DNA from: Pseudotabrizicola sediminis
GTDB lineage: Bacteria; Pseudomonadota; Alphaproteobacteria; Rhodobacterales; Rhodobacteraceae
Length of the DNA stretch: 64,000 nucleotides
Direction: 5' to 3'
Assembly: GCF_004745575.1 (NCBI RefSeq)
Contig: NZ_RPEM01000001.1
Span: 62,001-126,000 of the forward strand
In this document: positions 44,856 to 54,457 of the stretch, piece after piece
Position numbering within the stretch: position 1 is the stretch's first letter
How the letters are laid out: each line of letters opens with the position of its first letter
The notes under the pieces: generated by a model
What the model was told of the DNA's origin: nothing
Seen by the model: the letters and a program-made list of their open reading frames with translations, nothing else
Databases searched by the model: none
Position numbers and translations under genes: made by a program

Positions 44856-45844
44856 TGCGGCACCACGATGGCCCGCACCTCGCCCGCCGGGGCGGTGCTG
44901 CTGATGGCGGCCAGCGCCTCGGGCAGGGTCAGCAGGCGGGTGATCAGCGGGGCGACGGCAATGGTGCCAGAGGCGATCATCTGTGCCGCGCGGACATGGG
45001 TGAACGGGTTGAGAAAGCTGTGCAACATCTGGATTTCCCGGAACAAAAGGTCAAAGGGTTCTATGCTGACCCGCGTGCCTTTGGCCAGCACCCCCAGAAT
45101 GACAATCCGCCCGCCGGTGGCGGTCAGGGCCGGGGCGGCTTCGATGGTGTCCACCACGCCCGCGCATTCGATGACGGCATCCGCGCCCTGCGGCCAGATC
45201 TGCAGCGCCTGCTCCGGGGTGGCCGCCACATGGTCGGCCCCCAGTGACAGCGCCAGGTCCTGTTTGGCCAGGCTGCGGGTCAGCATCATCCCCTCGGCCC
45301 CGGCCGCGCGCGCAAGTTGCAGGGCCAAGAGGCCGATGACGCCGCCGCCCATGATCAGGCACCGCTCGCCCGCACGCAAGGCAGCGCGGTCCATCCCGTG
45401 CAGGGTACAGGCCAGCGGTTCGCAGAACGCGCCGTGGTGTGGGGGCAGGTCTGCGGGCAGGGCGATGGCATTGCGGGCAGGGATCAGCGCGAGGGAGGCA
45501 AAGCCGCCATCGCGGCCCACGCCGGTGGGGCGGTTGTTCGGACACAGGTTGATGCGCCCGCGCAGGCACTGCGGGCAGCTCAGGCAGGGGATGTTCGGGT
45601 CGCACGTTACCCGCGTGCCGGGGGCCAGCGTGACGCCCGCGCCGGTGGTGGTGATGATGCCGCTGAACTCATGGCCAAGGGTGACGGGGGGCGTGCTGGG
45701 AAACTCGCCCAAGAACAGGTGCCGGTCGGTGCCGCAGATACCTGCGGCTTCGATCCGGATGACCACCTCACCGGGGCCGGGGATTGGTTCGGAAACCTCT
45801 TCAAGCCGCAGGTCGCGGTTGCCGTGTAGTCTGAGTGCCTGCAT
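44852..45844 (-). CDS. Zinc-dependent alcohol/sugar dehydrogenase (MDR family)
   Basis: 330 residues. Catalytic Zn ligands are Cys in GICGTDRHLF, His in TLGHEFSGII, and Glu in FCEPLACTL; the structural Zn lobe has four Cys in PCLSCPQCLRGRINLC. Rossmann motif LIMGGGVIGLLALQLA. It most resembles threonine or L-idonate/sorbitol-type dehydrogenases. Substrate unassigned; partners in the operon are a quinol-type monooxygenase and a DMT exporter. Confidence 0.88.
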   Translation of the reverse strand: MQALRLHGNRDLRLEEVSEPIPGPGEVVIRIEAAGICGTDRHLFLGEFPSTPPVTLGHEFSGIITTTGAGVTLAPGTRVTCDPNIPCLSCPQCLRGRINLCPNNRPTGVGRDGGFASLALIPARNAIALPADLPPHHGAFCEPLACTLHGMDRAALRAGERCLIMGGGVIGLLALQLARAAGAEGMMLTRSLAKQDLALSLGADHVAATPEQALQIWPQGADAVIECAGVVDTIEAAPALTATGGRIVILGVLAKGTRVSIEPFDLLFREIQMLHSFLNPFTHVRAAQMIASGTIAVAPLITRLLTLPEALAAISSTAPAGEVRAIVVPQ

Positions 45845-45942
45845 CTTTCGTCCCCCCCTGTGGCCAGAGGGTGACGATGTTTTGCTATCCGGACAAGGGG
45901 GTTGAAAGACGCTTGGGCGGTGAAAGCCCCGGTCCCCGCCGG

Positions 45943-47511
45943 TTACTCCAGCTCGATGGTGCCCGGTGGTTTGCTGGTGCAGTCGTAGAACACCCGGTTG
46001 ATGCCCGGCACTTCGTTGATGATACGGGTCGAGGTTTCGCCCAGAAACTCATGCGTGAACGGGTAGTAGTCGGCGGTCATGCCATCCACCGATGTGACCG
46101 CGCGCAGGGCAAGCGCGAAATCATAGGTGCGACCGTCGCCCATCACGCCCACGGTGCGCATCGGCAGGATGGCGGCAAAGGCCTGCCAGATTTCGTCATA
46201 CAGCCCGTGCTTGCGGATCTGGTCGATATAGACCGCATCGGCCTTGCGCAGGATGTCGAGCTTTTCCACCGTGATCTCGCCCGGGCAGCGGATTGCCAGA
46301 CCGGGGCCGGGGAAGGGGTGGCGGCCGATGAAGCTGGCGGGCAGGCCGAGTTCGCGGCCCAGGGCGCGCACCTCATCCTTGAACAATTCGCGCAGCGGTT
46401 CGACCAGTTTCAGACCCATCTTTTCCGGCAGCCCGCCGACATTGTGGTGGCTCTTGATGGTGACCGACGGCCCGCCCGAAAAGCTGACCGATTCGATCAC
46501 ATCGGGGTAGAGTGTGCCCTGGGCAAGAAACTTGGCCCCGCCCACCTCATGCGCGTGTTTCTGGAACACGTCGATGAACAGGCGGCCAATAGTCTTGCGC
46601 TTGACCTCGGGGTCCGACACCCCTTCCAGCGCGCCGAGGAACAAGTCGGATTCGTCGGCATGGATCAGCGGCATCTGGTAATGATCGCGGAACATGGTGA
46701 CGACCTGTTCCGCCTCGCCCAACCGCAGCAACCCGTGGTCGACGAACACGCAGGTCAGCTGATCGCCGATGGCCTCGTGGATCAGCACGGCGGCGACTGA
46801 GGAGTCGACCCCGCCCGACAACCCGCAGATCACCTTGGCATCGCCAACCTGTTCGCGGATCTTGCGGATCGCCTCATCCCGGTAGGCGTCCATCGTCCAG
46901 TCGCCCTTGAAGCCGGCGAGCTTCACGAAATTCTCATACAGCTTTGCACCCTTGGGGGTGTGGTGCACCTCGGGGTGGAACTGCACGGCATAAAAATGCC
47001 GCGACGGGTCGGCCGTGATGGCAAAGGGCGCGTTGGGCGAGGTGCCGAACACCTCGAACCCCGGGGCGATTTTCGACACATGGTCGCCGTGGCTCATCCA
47101 GACCTGTTCGCGCCCGCCGGTGGTGTTGGGATCAAACCAGCCATCAAGAAGCGCCAGACCCGCACCGCTTGGCGTCACGTAAGCCCGGCCAAATTCGGCG
47201 GTGCCATGCCCGCGTTCAACCAGACCGCCAAGGCAGTGCATCATCACCTGCTGGCCATAGCAGATGCCCAGCACCGGCACGCCCGCGGTAAACACGGACG
47301 CGGGCGGCATCGGTGCGCCCGGCGCAAAGACCGAAGATGGCCCGCCCGACAAGATCACGGCTTTCGGCGCGAAACCGGCCAGAAAGGCATCGTCAACCTT
47401 GTTGAATGGATGAATCTCGCAATAGACGTTCAGCTCGCGCAGACGGCGCGCGATCAGCTGCGTTACCTGAGAGCCGAAGTCGATGATCAGAAGGCGGTCA
47501 TGATGGGTCAT
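45943..47511 (-). CDS. guaA: GMP synthase (glutamine-hydrolysing)
   Basis: 522 residues. GATase domain (about 1-195) with catalytic Cys in [10 protein letters not shown] and the HPE in [10 protein letters not shown], then the ATP-pyrophosphatase P-loop [13 protein letters not shown], and the C-terminal dimerisation domain ending KPPGTIELE. The start at 47511 has GAGGT 7 bases upstream; the frame runs open to 48108, but that region is antisense to the MttB homologue and lacks family sequence. Confidence 0.96.
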   Translation of the reverse strand: MTHHDRLLIIDFGSQVTQLIARRLRELNVYCEIHPFNKVDDAFLAGFAPKAVILSGGPSSVFAPGAPMPPASVFTAGVPVLGICYGQQVMMHCLGGLVERGHGTAEFGRAYVTPSGAGLALLDGWFDPNTTGGREQVWMSHGDHVSKIAPGFEVFGTSPNAPFAITADPSRHFYAVQFHPEVHHTPKGAKLYENFVKLAGFKGDWTMDAYRDEAIRKIREQVGDAKVICGLSGGVDSSVAAVLIHEAIGDQLTCVFVDHGLLRLGEAEQVVTMFRDHYQMPLIHADESDLFLGALEGVSDPEVKRKTIGRLFIDVFQKHAHEVGGAKFLAQGTLYPDVIESVSFSGGPSVTIKSHHNVGGLPEKMGLKLVEPLRELFKDEVRALGRELGLPASFIGRHPFPGPGLAIRCPGEITVEKLDILRKADAVYIDQIRKHGLYDEIWQAFAAILPMRTVGVMGDGRTYDFALALRAVTSVDGMTADYYPFTHEFLGETSTRIINEVPGINRVFYDCTSKPPGTIELE

Positions 47512-47737
47512 GCGACCTCGCATACGAAGGGCTGTGCAGAATCGCAAGGGGGGAAAGTCGGGCTGGCCGCTTCGCCGGCGGGCGGCGGGAATCTGCGTAT
47601 TTGGGCCGGGATGATGGCCGCGGGCCAGAAGAGGGAAGAGGGCGCATGTCGTTTTTAGGCACCAAGTGACGGAAACGGGTTTCGGGCCGACCGGCTTTGG
47701 CGGCATAAGGGCGACAATCAGGCTTTGGAGGGCGGAT

Positions 47738-49285
47738 ATGAGCGATGTTGCGGTTGAAGGGCGCCGGGCGCGCGGCGGCGGCGGATCGGCCCGGCGGGCG
47801 GAGCGCACGGCAGTGTCGCTGGACACCGCGAAGTTCATCCAGCGCAACATTCCGAATTTCGAGATCCTGAACGCCGAGGCGCTGGAGATCATCGAATGGA
47901 ATGCCGATACGGTTCTGGAAGAGATTGGCGTCAATTTCGTTGAAAACCCCGCCGCTCTGGCACTGTGGAAGGCGGCCGGGGCCGATGTGCAGGGCGAAAG
48001 GGTGCGGATTCCACGCGGTCTGGCGCGGAAATTATGCGCAACCGCCCCGTCCAGCTTTACCCAAGCTGCCCGCAACCCTGCACGGAATGTCGATATCGGC
48101 GGGCGCAATCTGGTGCTGGCCCCGGTCTACGGCCCGCCCTTCGTGCGCGATATCGAAGGCGGGCGGCGCTATGCCACCATCAACGATTTCCAGAACTTCG
48201 TGAAGCTGGGCTATATGTCGAAATGGCTGCACCATTCGGGCGGCACGGTGTGCGAGCCCACCGATGTGCCGGTGAACAAGCGCCATCTGGATATGTTGCA
48301 CGCCCATATGGTGCTGTCGGACAAGCCCTATATGGGGTCGGTCACCGAGCCTTCCCGTGCGGTCGATTCGGTCGAGATGTCGAAGATCCTGTTCGGGTCG
48401 GATTTCGTCGATCAGAACACGGTGATGACCTCGCTCATCAACATCAACAGCCCGCTGACCTTTGACGGCATCATGATGGGCGCGCTGGAGGTGTTTGCAA
48501 AGGCCAATCAGGCCGCGATCATCAGCCCCTTCATCGTGGGGGGCGCAATGGCCCCGGTTACCGTGGCGGGCACGCTGACGCAGGTGCTGGCCGAGGTGTT
48601 GGCCGGGGTGGCCTACAGCCAGCTGGTGCGGCCGGGGGCCCCGGTGATTTTCGGCGCCTTCGTGACCAGCATCGACATGAACTCCGGCGCGCCGACCTTC
48701 GGCACCCCGGAAGCCGCCCACATCACCTATGGCGCGGGCCAGCTGGCACGGCGGTTGAACCTGCCGTATCGCTCGGGTGGCAGTTTCTGCGGATCAAAGC
48801 TGCCCGACGCGCAGGCCGCCTATGAAACCGCGAACAGCCTGAACATGGCGCTGCTGGCGGGGGTGAACTTCATGCTGCACGCCTGCGGCTGGCTGGAGGG
48901 CGGGCTGGTCAGTTCCTATGAGAAATTCGTGATGGACGCCGACCAGCTGGGCACGCTGCACCATCTGGCGCAAGGCGTGATGATGGACAAGAACGGTCAG
49001 GCGATGGACGCGCTGCGCGAAGTGGGGCCGGGCGGGCATTTTCTGGGCTGCGAACACACGCAGGCCAATTTCAAATCGGCGTTCTGGCGGTCGGACGTGT
49101 TCGATTACAAACCGTTCGAGACCTGGGCCGAAGAGGGCGCGCGCGACACGCAGGCGCTTGCGGCTGAACGGGTAAAAAAGCAGCTGTCGGATTACCAGCA
49201 GCCCGCCCTTGACCCCGGCATCCGTGAGGCGCTGGACGCCTATGTGGCACAGAAAAAGGCGTCCATGCCGGACGCCTTCATCTGA
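47738..49285 (+). CDS. MttB-family (COG5598) methyltransferase, non-pyrrolysine type
   Basis: 515 residues, trimethylamine methyltransferase superfamily. The frame is uninterrupted by TAG, so the pyrrolysine of archaeal MttB is absent; such homologues act on quaternary amines such as glycine betaine or proline betaine in characterised cases. Family stretches include YKLMGSVTEP-like [27 protein letters not shown] and [20 protein letters not shown]. No cognate corrinoid protein or activating enzyme lies nearby. Start 47738 has TTTGGAGGG upstream. Terminator follows. Confidence 0.87.
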   Translation: MSDVAVEGRRARGGGGSARRAERTAVSLDTAKFIQRNIPNFEILNAEALEIIEWNADTVLEEIGVNFVENPAALALWKAAGADVQGERVRIPRGLARKLCATAPSSFTQAARNPARNVDIGGRNLVLAPVYGPPFVRDIEGGRRYATINDFQNFVKLGYMSKWLHHSGGTVCEPTDVPVNKRHLDMLHAHMVLSDKPYMGSVTEPSRAVDSVEMSKILFGSDFVDQNTVMTSLININSPLTFDGIMMGALEVFAKANQAAIISPFIVGGAMAPVTVAGTLTQVLAEVLAGVAYSQLVRPGAPVIFGAFVTSIDMNSGAPTFGTPEAAHITYGAGQLARRLNLPYRSGGSFCGSKLPDAQAAYETANSLNMALLAGVNFMLHACGWLEGGLVSSYEKFVMDADQLGTLHHLAQGVMMDKNGQAMDALREVGPGGHFLGCEHTQANFKSAFWRSDVFDYKPFETWAEEGARDTQALAAERVKKQLSDYQQPALDPGIREALDAYVAQKKASMPDAFI

Positions 49286-49318
49286 TCTGACGCTCAATTG
49301 ACAAGAACCGCTGCATCC

Positions 49319-49346
49319 CGGCCCGCCCCCACAAGGCGGGCCGTTT
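49319..49346 (+). terminator. Intrinsic terminator after the MttB homologue
   Basis: Stem CGGCCCGCC / GGCGGGCCG with a 10-base loop, then TTT. Confidence 0.7.
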
Positions 49347-49355
49347 GCTGTGCGG

Positions 49356-49634
49356 TCAGGTGCGGCGTATCACCAACCGCGATTCCGCCAGCAGGGCAAT
49401 CAGCACCTCGATATGCCGGGCAATCGAATAGCCCGCATCCCCGCGCTGCCGGGTTTCCTCCAGCTTGTCTTCTTGTGACAGCAGCTGACACACCGTCGCT
49501 TCGGGCGAGGCGGGCAGGTCGACAAGCCGCTTCAGGTCGCGGTCGCGGCGGTAATCTGACAGGCCGAAGCGTGCGGCGTGCATCAGCAGACGCGGGCGGC
49601 GCAGATCGGCGAGGCGGGTGCGGAAATCGGACAT
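49356..49634 (-). CDS. DUF6477 family protein
   Basis: 92 residues: RPRLLMHAARFGLSDYRRDR and YSIARHIEVLIALLAESRLV fit the DUF6477 family of Rhodobacterales. Function unknown. It is transcribed away from the DUF6456 gene, sharing the intergenic region that carries the DnaA-box and CtrA-like motifs. Longer open minus-strand frames through this region (to 49785) are not coding. Confidence 0.8.
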   Translation of the reverse strand: MSDFRTRLADLRRPRLLMHAARFGLSDYRRDRDLKRLVDLPASPEATVCQLLSQEDKLEETRQRGDAGYSIARHIEVLIALLAESRLVIRRT

Positions 49635-49694
49635 CGGCAGGCTCCTTATTGCTTCCGGAACACCCTAAATCCGCCAGCGTTGCGTTGCATTTTA

Positions 49695-49752
49695 TGTGGA
49701 TAACCGCGCGGTCGATTTGAAATCGTTTCACTTTATTCATCAAATATCCACA
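49695..49752. promoter_or_regulatory. Inverted pair of DnaA-box-like sequences
   Basis: TGTGGATAA at 49695-49703 is a perfect DnaA box (TTATCCACA) on the minus strand; ATATCCACA at 49744-49752 is one base off on the plus strand. They face each other 40 bases apart in the divergent promoter region of the DUF6477 and DUF6456 genes. Confidence 0.5.
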
Positions 49753-49777
49753 GGTCCGCCGAAAACGAGCCCTTCTA

Positions 49778-49792
49778 TTAACCAATGCGTAA
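49778..49792 (+). promoter_or_regulatory. CtrA-like motif
   Basis: TTAA-N7-GTAA, one base different from the CtrA consensus TTAA-N7-TTAA; a further TTAACC half-site lies at 49813-49818 just before the ATG. Weak alone, suggestive next to the DnaA boxes. Confidence 0.35.
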
Positions 49793-49818
49793 CCGACTTC
49801 CTTCAGGTTGAATTAACC

Positions 49819-50979
49819 ATGAATGGGTCAGGAAACCGCACGGCGGCATCGGAACTGAAGATGACATCGAACCTGTCCGCCGATTTCACCCTGCCCGCAT
49901 GGTTGCCCAACGACGTCAGGCTGTACCTCGATCATACCGAGGTCGGCGTGACATTCCGGGAACTGGCGCGTCGGCAAGGGGCGCATGCCTCTACCGTGAT
50001 GCGCCAGGTCCGCCGCTGCGAAGCACGCCGTGAGGATCCTTTGGTGGATGAAGCCCTGGCCCTGCTGGGCGACAGGTCGATGGCCCCAGAAAATGATGAG
50101 GATCCTGCCATGACCATGCCTGTCTCACCAAAGTCCCTGCATCTGGACGAAGCCACCCTGGCCCGTGAGGGTCGCCGTATCCTGCGGCGGATGGCAGAGC
50201 CGGGGGCGGTGCTGGCCATTGCCCCCGATCTGGACAAAGCGGTGGTGCTGCGCGAGTTTCCCGACGGCCAGCAGACAAGGACCGGGGTGGTCGACCGGGC
50301 CATCGCGCAGGCTTTCGCGCTCAAGGACTGGATCGCATGCCGCAAAAAGGGCCGGGTGACAACCTATGAGATCACCACGGCAGGGCGTGCCGCGCTGAAA
50401 CGGATGATTGATGAGTCCGATCTGGCCCGGCAGGCACAGCACAGCGGGATGGCCGAGGCTGCGATGCCCTTTGCCGCCCAGCACCGGATCTGGGACGAGC
50501 GCCAGATCGAAGAGGGCGGGGTGTCGCGCCGGATTCGCTATAACCTGGCTGAAAGCCCGCTTGCCGCCATGGGCCGGCGGCGCGACAAGGATGGCCGGCC
50601 ATTTCTGGAAAATGACCTGATCCGTGCGGCCGAACGCCTGCGCGAGGATTTCGAGCTGGCGCAGATGGGCCCGCGGGTGGCGCAGAACTGGGAGCGGTTT
50701 CTGACCCCTGGCGACCGAGGCGGGTTCCGCCCCGATGCGGGCCATGGCGAGGGGCCCGGCCGGGCGCGCGACCGGGTGGCGGCGGCGCTGCGCGACCTTG
50801 GCCCCGGTCTGGGCGATGTGGCGCTGCGGGTCTGCTGCTTTCTGGAAGGCATCGAGACGGCGGAAAAGCGGATGGGCTGGGCCGCGCGGTCGGGCAAGAT
50901 CGTCCTGCGCATCGCCTTGCAACGCCTGCGGCGGCACTATGAGGAAAACGCCTGCGCCCAAAGCCATTTCATCGGCTGA
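49819..50979 (+). CDS. HTH protein with DUF6456 domain
   Basis: 386 residues. N-terminal HTH of Hin-recombinase type (about 35-75: LYLDHTEVGVTFRELARRQG, HASTVMRQVRRCEAR), a middle winged-helix-like part (RKKGRVTTYEITTAGRAALK), and the C-terminal DUF6456 (about 240-375: NLAESPLAAMGRRRDKDGRP). DUF6456 proteins are alphaproteobacterial and thought to be regulators. The start at 49819 (MNGSGNRTAASE) or the ATG at 49861 cannot be separated by ribosome-binding site. Upstream DnaA/CtrA-type motifs suggest cell-cycle-linked expression. Confidence 0.8.
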   Translation: MNGSGNRTAASELKMTSNLSADFTLPAWLPNDVRLYLDHTEVGVTFRELARRQGAHASTVMRQVRRCEARREDPLVDEALALLGDRSMAPENDEDPAMTMPVSPKSLHLDEATLAREGRRILRRMAEPGAVLAIAPDLDKAVVLREFPDGQQTRTGVVDRAIAQAFALKDWIACRKKGRVTTYEITTAGRAALKRMIDESDLARQAQHSGMAEAAMPFAAQHRIWDERQIEEGGVSRRIRYNLAESPLAAMGRRRDKDGRPFLENDLIRAAERLREDFELAQMGPRVAQNWERFLTPGDRGGFRPDAGHGEGPGRARDRVAAALRDLGPGLGDVALRVCCFLEGIETAEKRMGWAARSGKIVLRIALQRLRRHYEENACAQSHFIG

Positions 50980-50990
50980 AGCGAACGGCT

Positions 50991-51042
50991 GTCAGGGCAG
51001 ACCGGGGCAGGCCCGTGGCTGGTGCCCCGGCCTGCCCCTGAC
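50991..51042 (+). terminator. Large GC hairpin between the DUF6456 gene and lipA
   Basis: Arms starting GTCAGGGCAG and ending CTGCCCCTGAC, with inner CCGGGGCA / TGCCCCGG. No T run follows, so it may be a weak or factor-dependent terminator, or an mRNA-stabilising hairpin. Confidence 0.5.
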
Positions 51043-51142
51043 GGCCATGTGCTGCGTGCAACCCCCTGCGTCCGCAGGGCCGGTTGTGCGCGCGGCCGGA
51101 TCGGGCTAGATATGTCGTGTGGCATGCAGTGTGGAGGCCCCC

Positions 51143-52093
51143 TTGCGCGATCTGACCATTCCCGACCAGCGGCACCCGGAAAAAGCGCATCGTCCCGACA
51201 ATGCCCAGCCGAAGAAACCCGACTGGATCCGCGTCCGCGCCCCGACCTCCGAAGGCTACAAGCGCACCCGCGACATCCTGAAAGAGAAAAAGCTGGTCAC
51301 CGTCTGCGAAGAGGCGGGCTGCCCCAATGTTGGCGAGTGCTGGAGCCAGGGCCACGCCACCATGATGATCATGGGCGAGATCTGCACCCGGGGCTGCACC
51401 TTTTGCAACGTGGCAACCGGCAAGCCGCAGGTGCTCGATGCGTTCGAGCCGGGCCGTGTCGCCCATGCCGTGGCCGAACTGGGGCTGAACCATGTGGTGA
51501 TCACCTCTGTCGACCGTGACGATCTTGATGATGGCGGGGCCGAGCACTTCGCCCAGACCATCCGCGCCGTACGCCACCGCTCGCCCGGCACCACGATCGA
51601 GATCCTGACGCCGGATTTCCTGAAATGCCCGCCCTCGGCGCTTGAGAAAGTGGTCGAAGCCCGCCCCGATGTCTTCAACCACAATCTGGAAACCGTGCCC
51701 GGCCTGTACCTCGAAGTCCGTCCCGGTGCGCGTTATTTCCATTCGTTGCGCCTGCTGCAACGGGTCAAGGAACTGGACCCGACCCTGTTCACCAAATCCG
51801 GCATCATGGTCGGCCTTGGCGAAGACCGCGCCGGCATTCTGCAGGTGATGGATGACATGCGCAGCGCCGATATCGATTTTCTGACCATCGGCCAGTACCT
51901 GCAACCCACCCCGAAACATCACCGGGTCAACCGCTTTGTCACCCCTGATGAGTTCAAAAGCTATGAGACCGCAGCTTATGGCAAAGGGTTCCTGATGGTT
52001 TCCGCCACCCCGCTGACCCGGTCATCTTACCACGCGGGCGATGACTTCGCGCAGCTGCGCGCGGCGCGTCTGGCAAAGCTCGGTCGGGCCTGA
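51143..52093 (+). CDS. lipA: Lipoyl synthase
   Basis: 316 residues. Radical SAM insertion of sulfur into octanoyl-lipoyl domains. Auxiliary cluster [12 protein letters not shown], radical SAM cluster CTRGCTFC, and the C-terminal RSSYHAGD Ser ligand are present. The best start is TTG 51143, with GGAGG at 51133-51137; GTG 51119 would add eight residues. Non-ATG start with strong Shine-Dalgarno is a notable choice for a housekeeping gene. Confidence 0.95.
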   Translation: MRDLTIPDQRHPEKAHRPDNAQPKKPDWIRVRAPTSEGYKRTRDILKEKKLVTVCEEAGCPNVGECWSQGHATMMIMGEICTRGCTFCNVATGKPQVLDAFEPGRVAHAVAELGLNHVVITSVDRDDLDDGGAEHFAQTIRAVRHRSPGTTIEILTPDFLKCPPSALEKVVEARPDVFNHNLETVPGLYLEVRPGARYFHSLRLLQRVKELDPTLFTKSGIMVGLGEDRAGILQVMDDMRSADIDFLTIGQYLQPTPKHHRVNRFVTPDEFKSYETAAYGKGFLMVSATPLTRSSYHAGDDFAQLRAARLAKLGRA

Positions 52094-52108
52094 CGCAGCA
52101 CACCGAAC

Positions 52109-52136
52109 GCTGCAAAACCTTCGGCTTTGCAGCTTT
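52109..52136. terminator. Intrinsic terminator between lipA and the COQ10-type gene
   Basis: Stem GCTGCAAA / TTTGCAGC with a loop containing CTTCGG, followed by TTT on the plus strand. It lies downstream of both convergent genes. Confidence 0.65.
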
Positions 52137-52244
52137 CCCAGATACTCCCGCGCGGCGCGCATCGCCCGAGGAGACACGCCCCTTGGCGTGCGACGAGACA
52201 AAAACAACGCGCCGCAGGCGCTCCATCAGAACAACGGCCGCAGA

Positions 52245-52697
52245 TCAGCGCCGCCCGTAAAGATCTGCCGCCCGGCGCTCGAAGGCCCGCACCACCCGCA
52301 GCATCGCCTCGTTGAACACCACACCGATGATGCCTTGCAAAATGGCGTTGCGGAATTCGAAATCGACAAAGAAATCGACATCGCAGCCGCCCTCCGCCTC
52401 GCGGAATTTCCAGGTCGAGCGCATGTGGCGGAACGGCCCGTCCAGATATTCGGTCTCGATCCGGTGTTCCTCTGGCCACAGCACCACCCGGCTGCCAAAG
52501 CGTTCGCGGAACACCTTGAAGCTGATCACCAGATCGGCCTCCATTACTTCGGACCCGTCAGGCATCTGCGTACGCGACCTGATGCGTGCGGCGGAATTCC
52601 ACGGCAGGAACTGGGGGTAAGACCCGACATCGGCCACCAGATCATACATCTGTTGCGCGCTATAGGGCAGAAAGCGGATTTCGGAATGGGTTGGCAT
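52245..52697 (-). CDS. COQ10/RatA-type START-domain protein (ubiquinone-binding)
   Basis: 150 residues of the polyketide_cyc/START fold: IRFLPYSAQQMYDLVADVGS, YPQFLPWNSAARI, and ILQGIIGVVFNEAMLRVVRA. Homologues are Coq10, needed for efficient ubiquinone use in respiration, and RatA, once named as a toxin. Start at 52697 leaves 63 bases before the divergent hpt. A role in quinone function is the more likely reading in this lineage. Confidence 0.87.
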   Translation of the reverse strand: MPTHSEIRFLPYSAQQMYDLVADVGSYPQFLPWNSAARIRSRTQMPDGSEVMEADLVISFKVFRERFGSRVVLWPEEHRIETEYLDGPFRHMRSTWKFREAEGGCDVDFFVDFEFRNAILQGIIGVVFNEAMLRVVRAFERRAADLYGRR

Positions 52698-52760
52698 CGC
52701 TCGTCCCGTGACTTGGTCCGTGCTTTTCGTTAGAAAGCGCACAGAAATCAAGGGGACGCC

Positions 52761-53309
52761 ATGACGCAACGACCTTATGTGATTGATCAGATGATCAGCG
52801 CCAAATCCATCGCCGCGCGGGTCGAAGAACTGGCGCGCGAGATCACCACGCATTTTTCAGGCACCGACAAGCTGGTGGTGGTGGGGCTGTTGCGCGGCTC
52901 TTTCGTCTTCATCGCTGATCTTGTGCGTGAACTTAACCTGCCGGTCGAGGTGGATTTCCTGGAGGCGTCGAGCTATGGAAACTCCATGCAATCTTCCCGA
53001 GAAGTGCGCATTCTCAAGGACTTGCGGGGCGAAATTGCCGGGCGCGATGTGCTGCTGGTGGAAGACATCGTCGACACCGGCTTTACGCTCAGCCATGTGA
53101 TTCACCTGCTCAACGCGCGCGAACCGGCGCGGCTGAAGGTCTGCGCGCTCTTGGACAAACCGTCGCGGCGCGAGGTGGCGGTCAAGGCGGACTGGACCGG
53201 TTTTGACATCCCCGATGAATTTGTGGTGGGCTATGGCATCGACTTTGCCCAACGCAACCGCAACCTGCCGTTCATCGGCAAGGTCCGGTTCACGGAGGAT
53301 GCGCCGTGA
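52761..53309 (+). CDS. hpt: Hypoxanthine phosphoribosyltransferase
   Basis: 182 residues. Purine salvage of hypoxanthine and guanine to nucleotides. PRPP loop [14 protein letters not shown] is clear, as are [16 protein letters not shown] and [18 protein letters not shown]. The stop overlaps the GTG start of a small membrane ORF (GTGA). Confidence 0.93.
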   Translation: MTQRPYVIDQMISAKSIAARVEELAREITTHFSGTDKLVVVGLLRGSFVFIADLVRELNLPVEVDFLEASSYGNSMQSSREVRILKDLRGEIAGRDVLLVEDIVDTGFTLSHVIHLLNAREPARLKVCALLDKPSRREVAVKADWTGFDIPDEFVVGYGIDFAQRNRNLPFIGKVRFTEDAP

Positions 53310-53473
53310 ACCCGGTCTGGCTGATGCGCATGGCACGCTGGGTGCGCCATCCGCCGTCGCCCGCGCGGGTCAAGCTGGTGGTGGGGGTGGTGCTGGTCTG
53401 TTTTGTGATCTTCGGGGTTGAATATGTCTGGGGCTGGCCAGACGCGCTGACCGTGCAGAAGATCAGACCCTGA
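53306..53473 (+). CDS. 55-residue membrane protein downstream of hpt
   Basis: Short frame starting GTG 53306 and overlapping hpt by 4 bases: [20 protein letters not shown], then [20 protein letters not shown] and a short tail. One transmembrane helix (about 22-40), positive N-terminal side. GGAGG lies at 53294-53298, 7 bases upstream. Function unknown; coupling suggests co-expression with hpt. Confidence 0.65.
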   Translation: MNPVWLMRMARWVRHPPSPARVKLVVGVVLVCFVIFGVEYVWGWPDALTVQKIRP

Positions 53474-53556
53474 CTGTCGTTGGCAAAAAGGTGATGCCGT
53501 TTTTTCAGGTACTGGGTTAGCCTCGAGCTGCAATGCCCCGGCACCAAGGAGTTTTC

Positions 53557-54447
53557 ATGCGCCGCCTGTTTCTGTCTGTCTGTGTTGCCGCCGTCATCGG
53601 GGCCGGGGTGTTCTGGGCCGTGACCCGGCCAGACCCGATGCCCGCAGATACCTTCGCCGGCCTGACCGGCGATGCGGGACGCGGAGAGGCGGTGTTCCAC
53701 GCCACCGGCTGCGCCTCGTGCCACGCGGCACCCGGGGCTGTTGGTGAGGCGAAGCTGGTGCTGGCCGGGGGGCAGGCTTTCCCGTCCGATTTCGGCACAT
53801 TCCTTGCCCCCAACATCAGCCCCGACCCGCAGCACGGCATTGGCGGCTGGTCGCTGCCCGATCTGGCCAATGCCATCCAGCGCGGTGTGTCACCTGATGG
53901 CGCGCATTATTATCCGGCCTTGCCCTATTGGTCCTATGCCCGGATGCAGCCGCAGGATGTGGCCGATCTGTATGCGTTTCTACAGACCCTGCCACCAGAC
54001 GCCACGCCAAACCAGCCGCATCTGATCGGCTTTCCGTTCAGCATCCGCCGCGTGGTCGGGGGGTGGAAAGTGCTGAACAATAACGCAGATTTCGTGCTGG
54101 AAGGTGATCTGACCGAGGCCGAGGCGCGCGGCCGCTACATCGTCGAAGCAATGGCCCATTGCGCCGAGTGCCACACCCCGCGCGATGCGCTTGGCGGGCT
54201 GGACACCAGCCGCTGGATGGCGGGAGCGCCCAACCCGTCCGGTCAGGGCACGATTCCCAACATCACCCCCGCGAAGCTGAGCTGGAGCGAGGGCGAGATT
54301 GTCGAATACCTAACCAGCGGCTTCACCCCCGATTATGATTCGGTGGGCGGCCATATGGTGGCAGTGGTCGAGAATATGGCGCGGCTGCCGGAAAGCGATC
54401 GCGCGGCAGTGGCGGCGTACCTCAAAAAACTGCCCGGCGTCGAATAG
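53557..54447 (+). CDS. Diheme class I cytochrome c
   Basis: 296 residues. Start at 53557 (AAGGA upstream) gives a signal or anchor MRRLFLSVCVAAVIGAGVFW. Two CXXCH heme sites: CASCH (52-56) and CAECH (202-206), with Met ligands likely later in each domain. The tandem arrangement resembles the cytochrome c subunits of alcohol, aldehyde or gluconate dehydrogenases. No dehydrogenase partner lies nearby, so the electron donor is unknown. Confidence 0.9.
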   Translation: MRRLFLSVCVAAVIGAGVFWAVTRPDPMPADTFAGLTGDAGRGEAVFHATGCASCHAAPGAVGEAKLVLAGGQAFPSDFGTFLAPNISPDPQHGIGGWSLPDLANAIQRGVSPDGAHYYPALPYWSYARMQPQDVADLYAFLQTLPPDATPNQPHLIGFPFSIRRVVGGWKVLNNNADFVLEGDLTEAEARGRYIVEAMAHCAECHTPRDALGGLDTSRWMAGAPNPSGQGTIPNITPAKLSWSEGEIVEYLTSGFTPDYDSVGGHMVAVVENMARLPESDRAAVAAYLKKLPGVE

Positions 54448-54457
54448 GGTACTGCGT

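Noticed and set aside
47512-48108. Upstream extension of guaA on the minus strand
   Set aside because: The family N-terminus ([13 protein letters not shown]) begins at 47511, and the extension is antisense to the MttB homologue.
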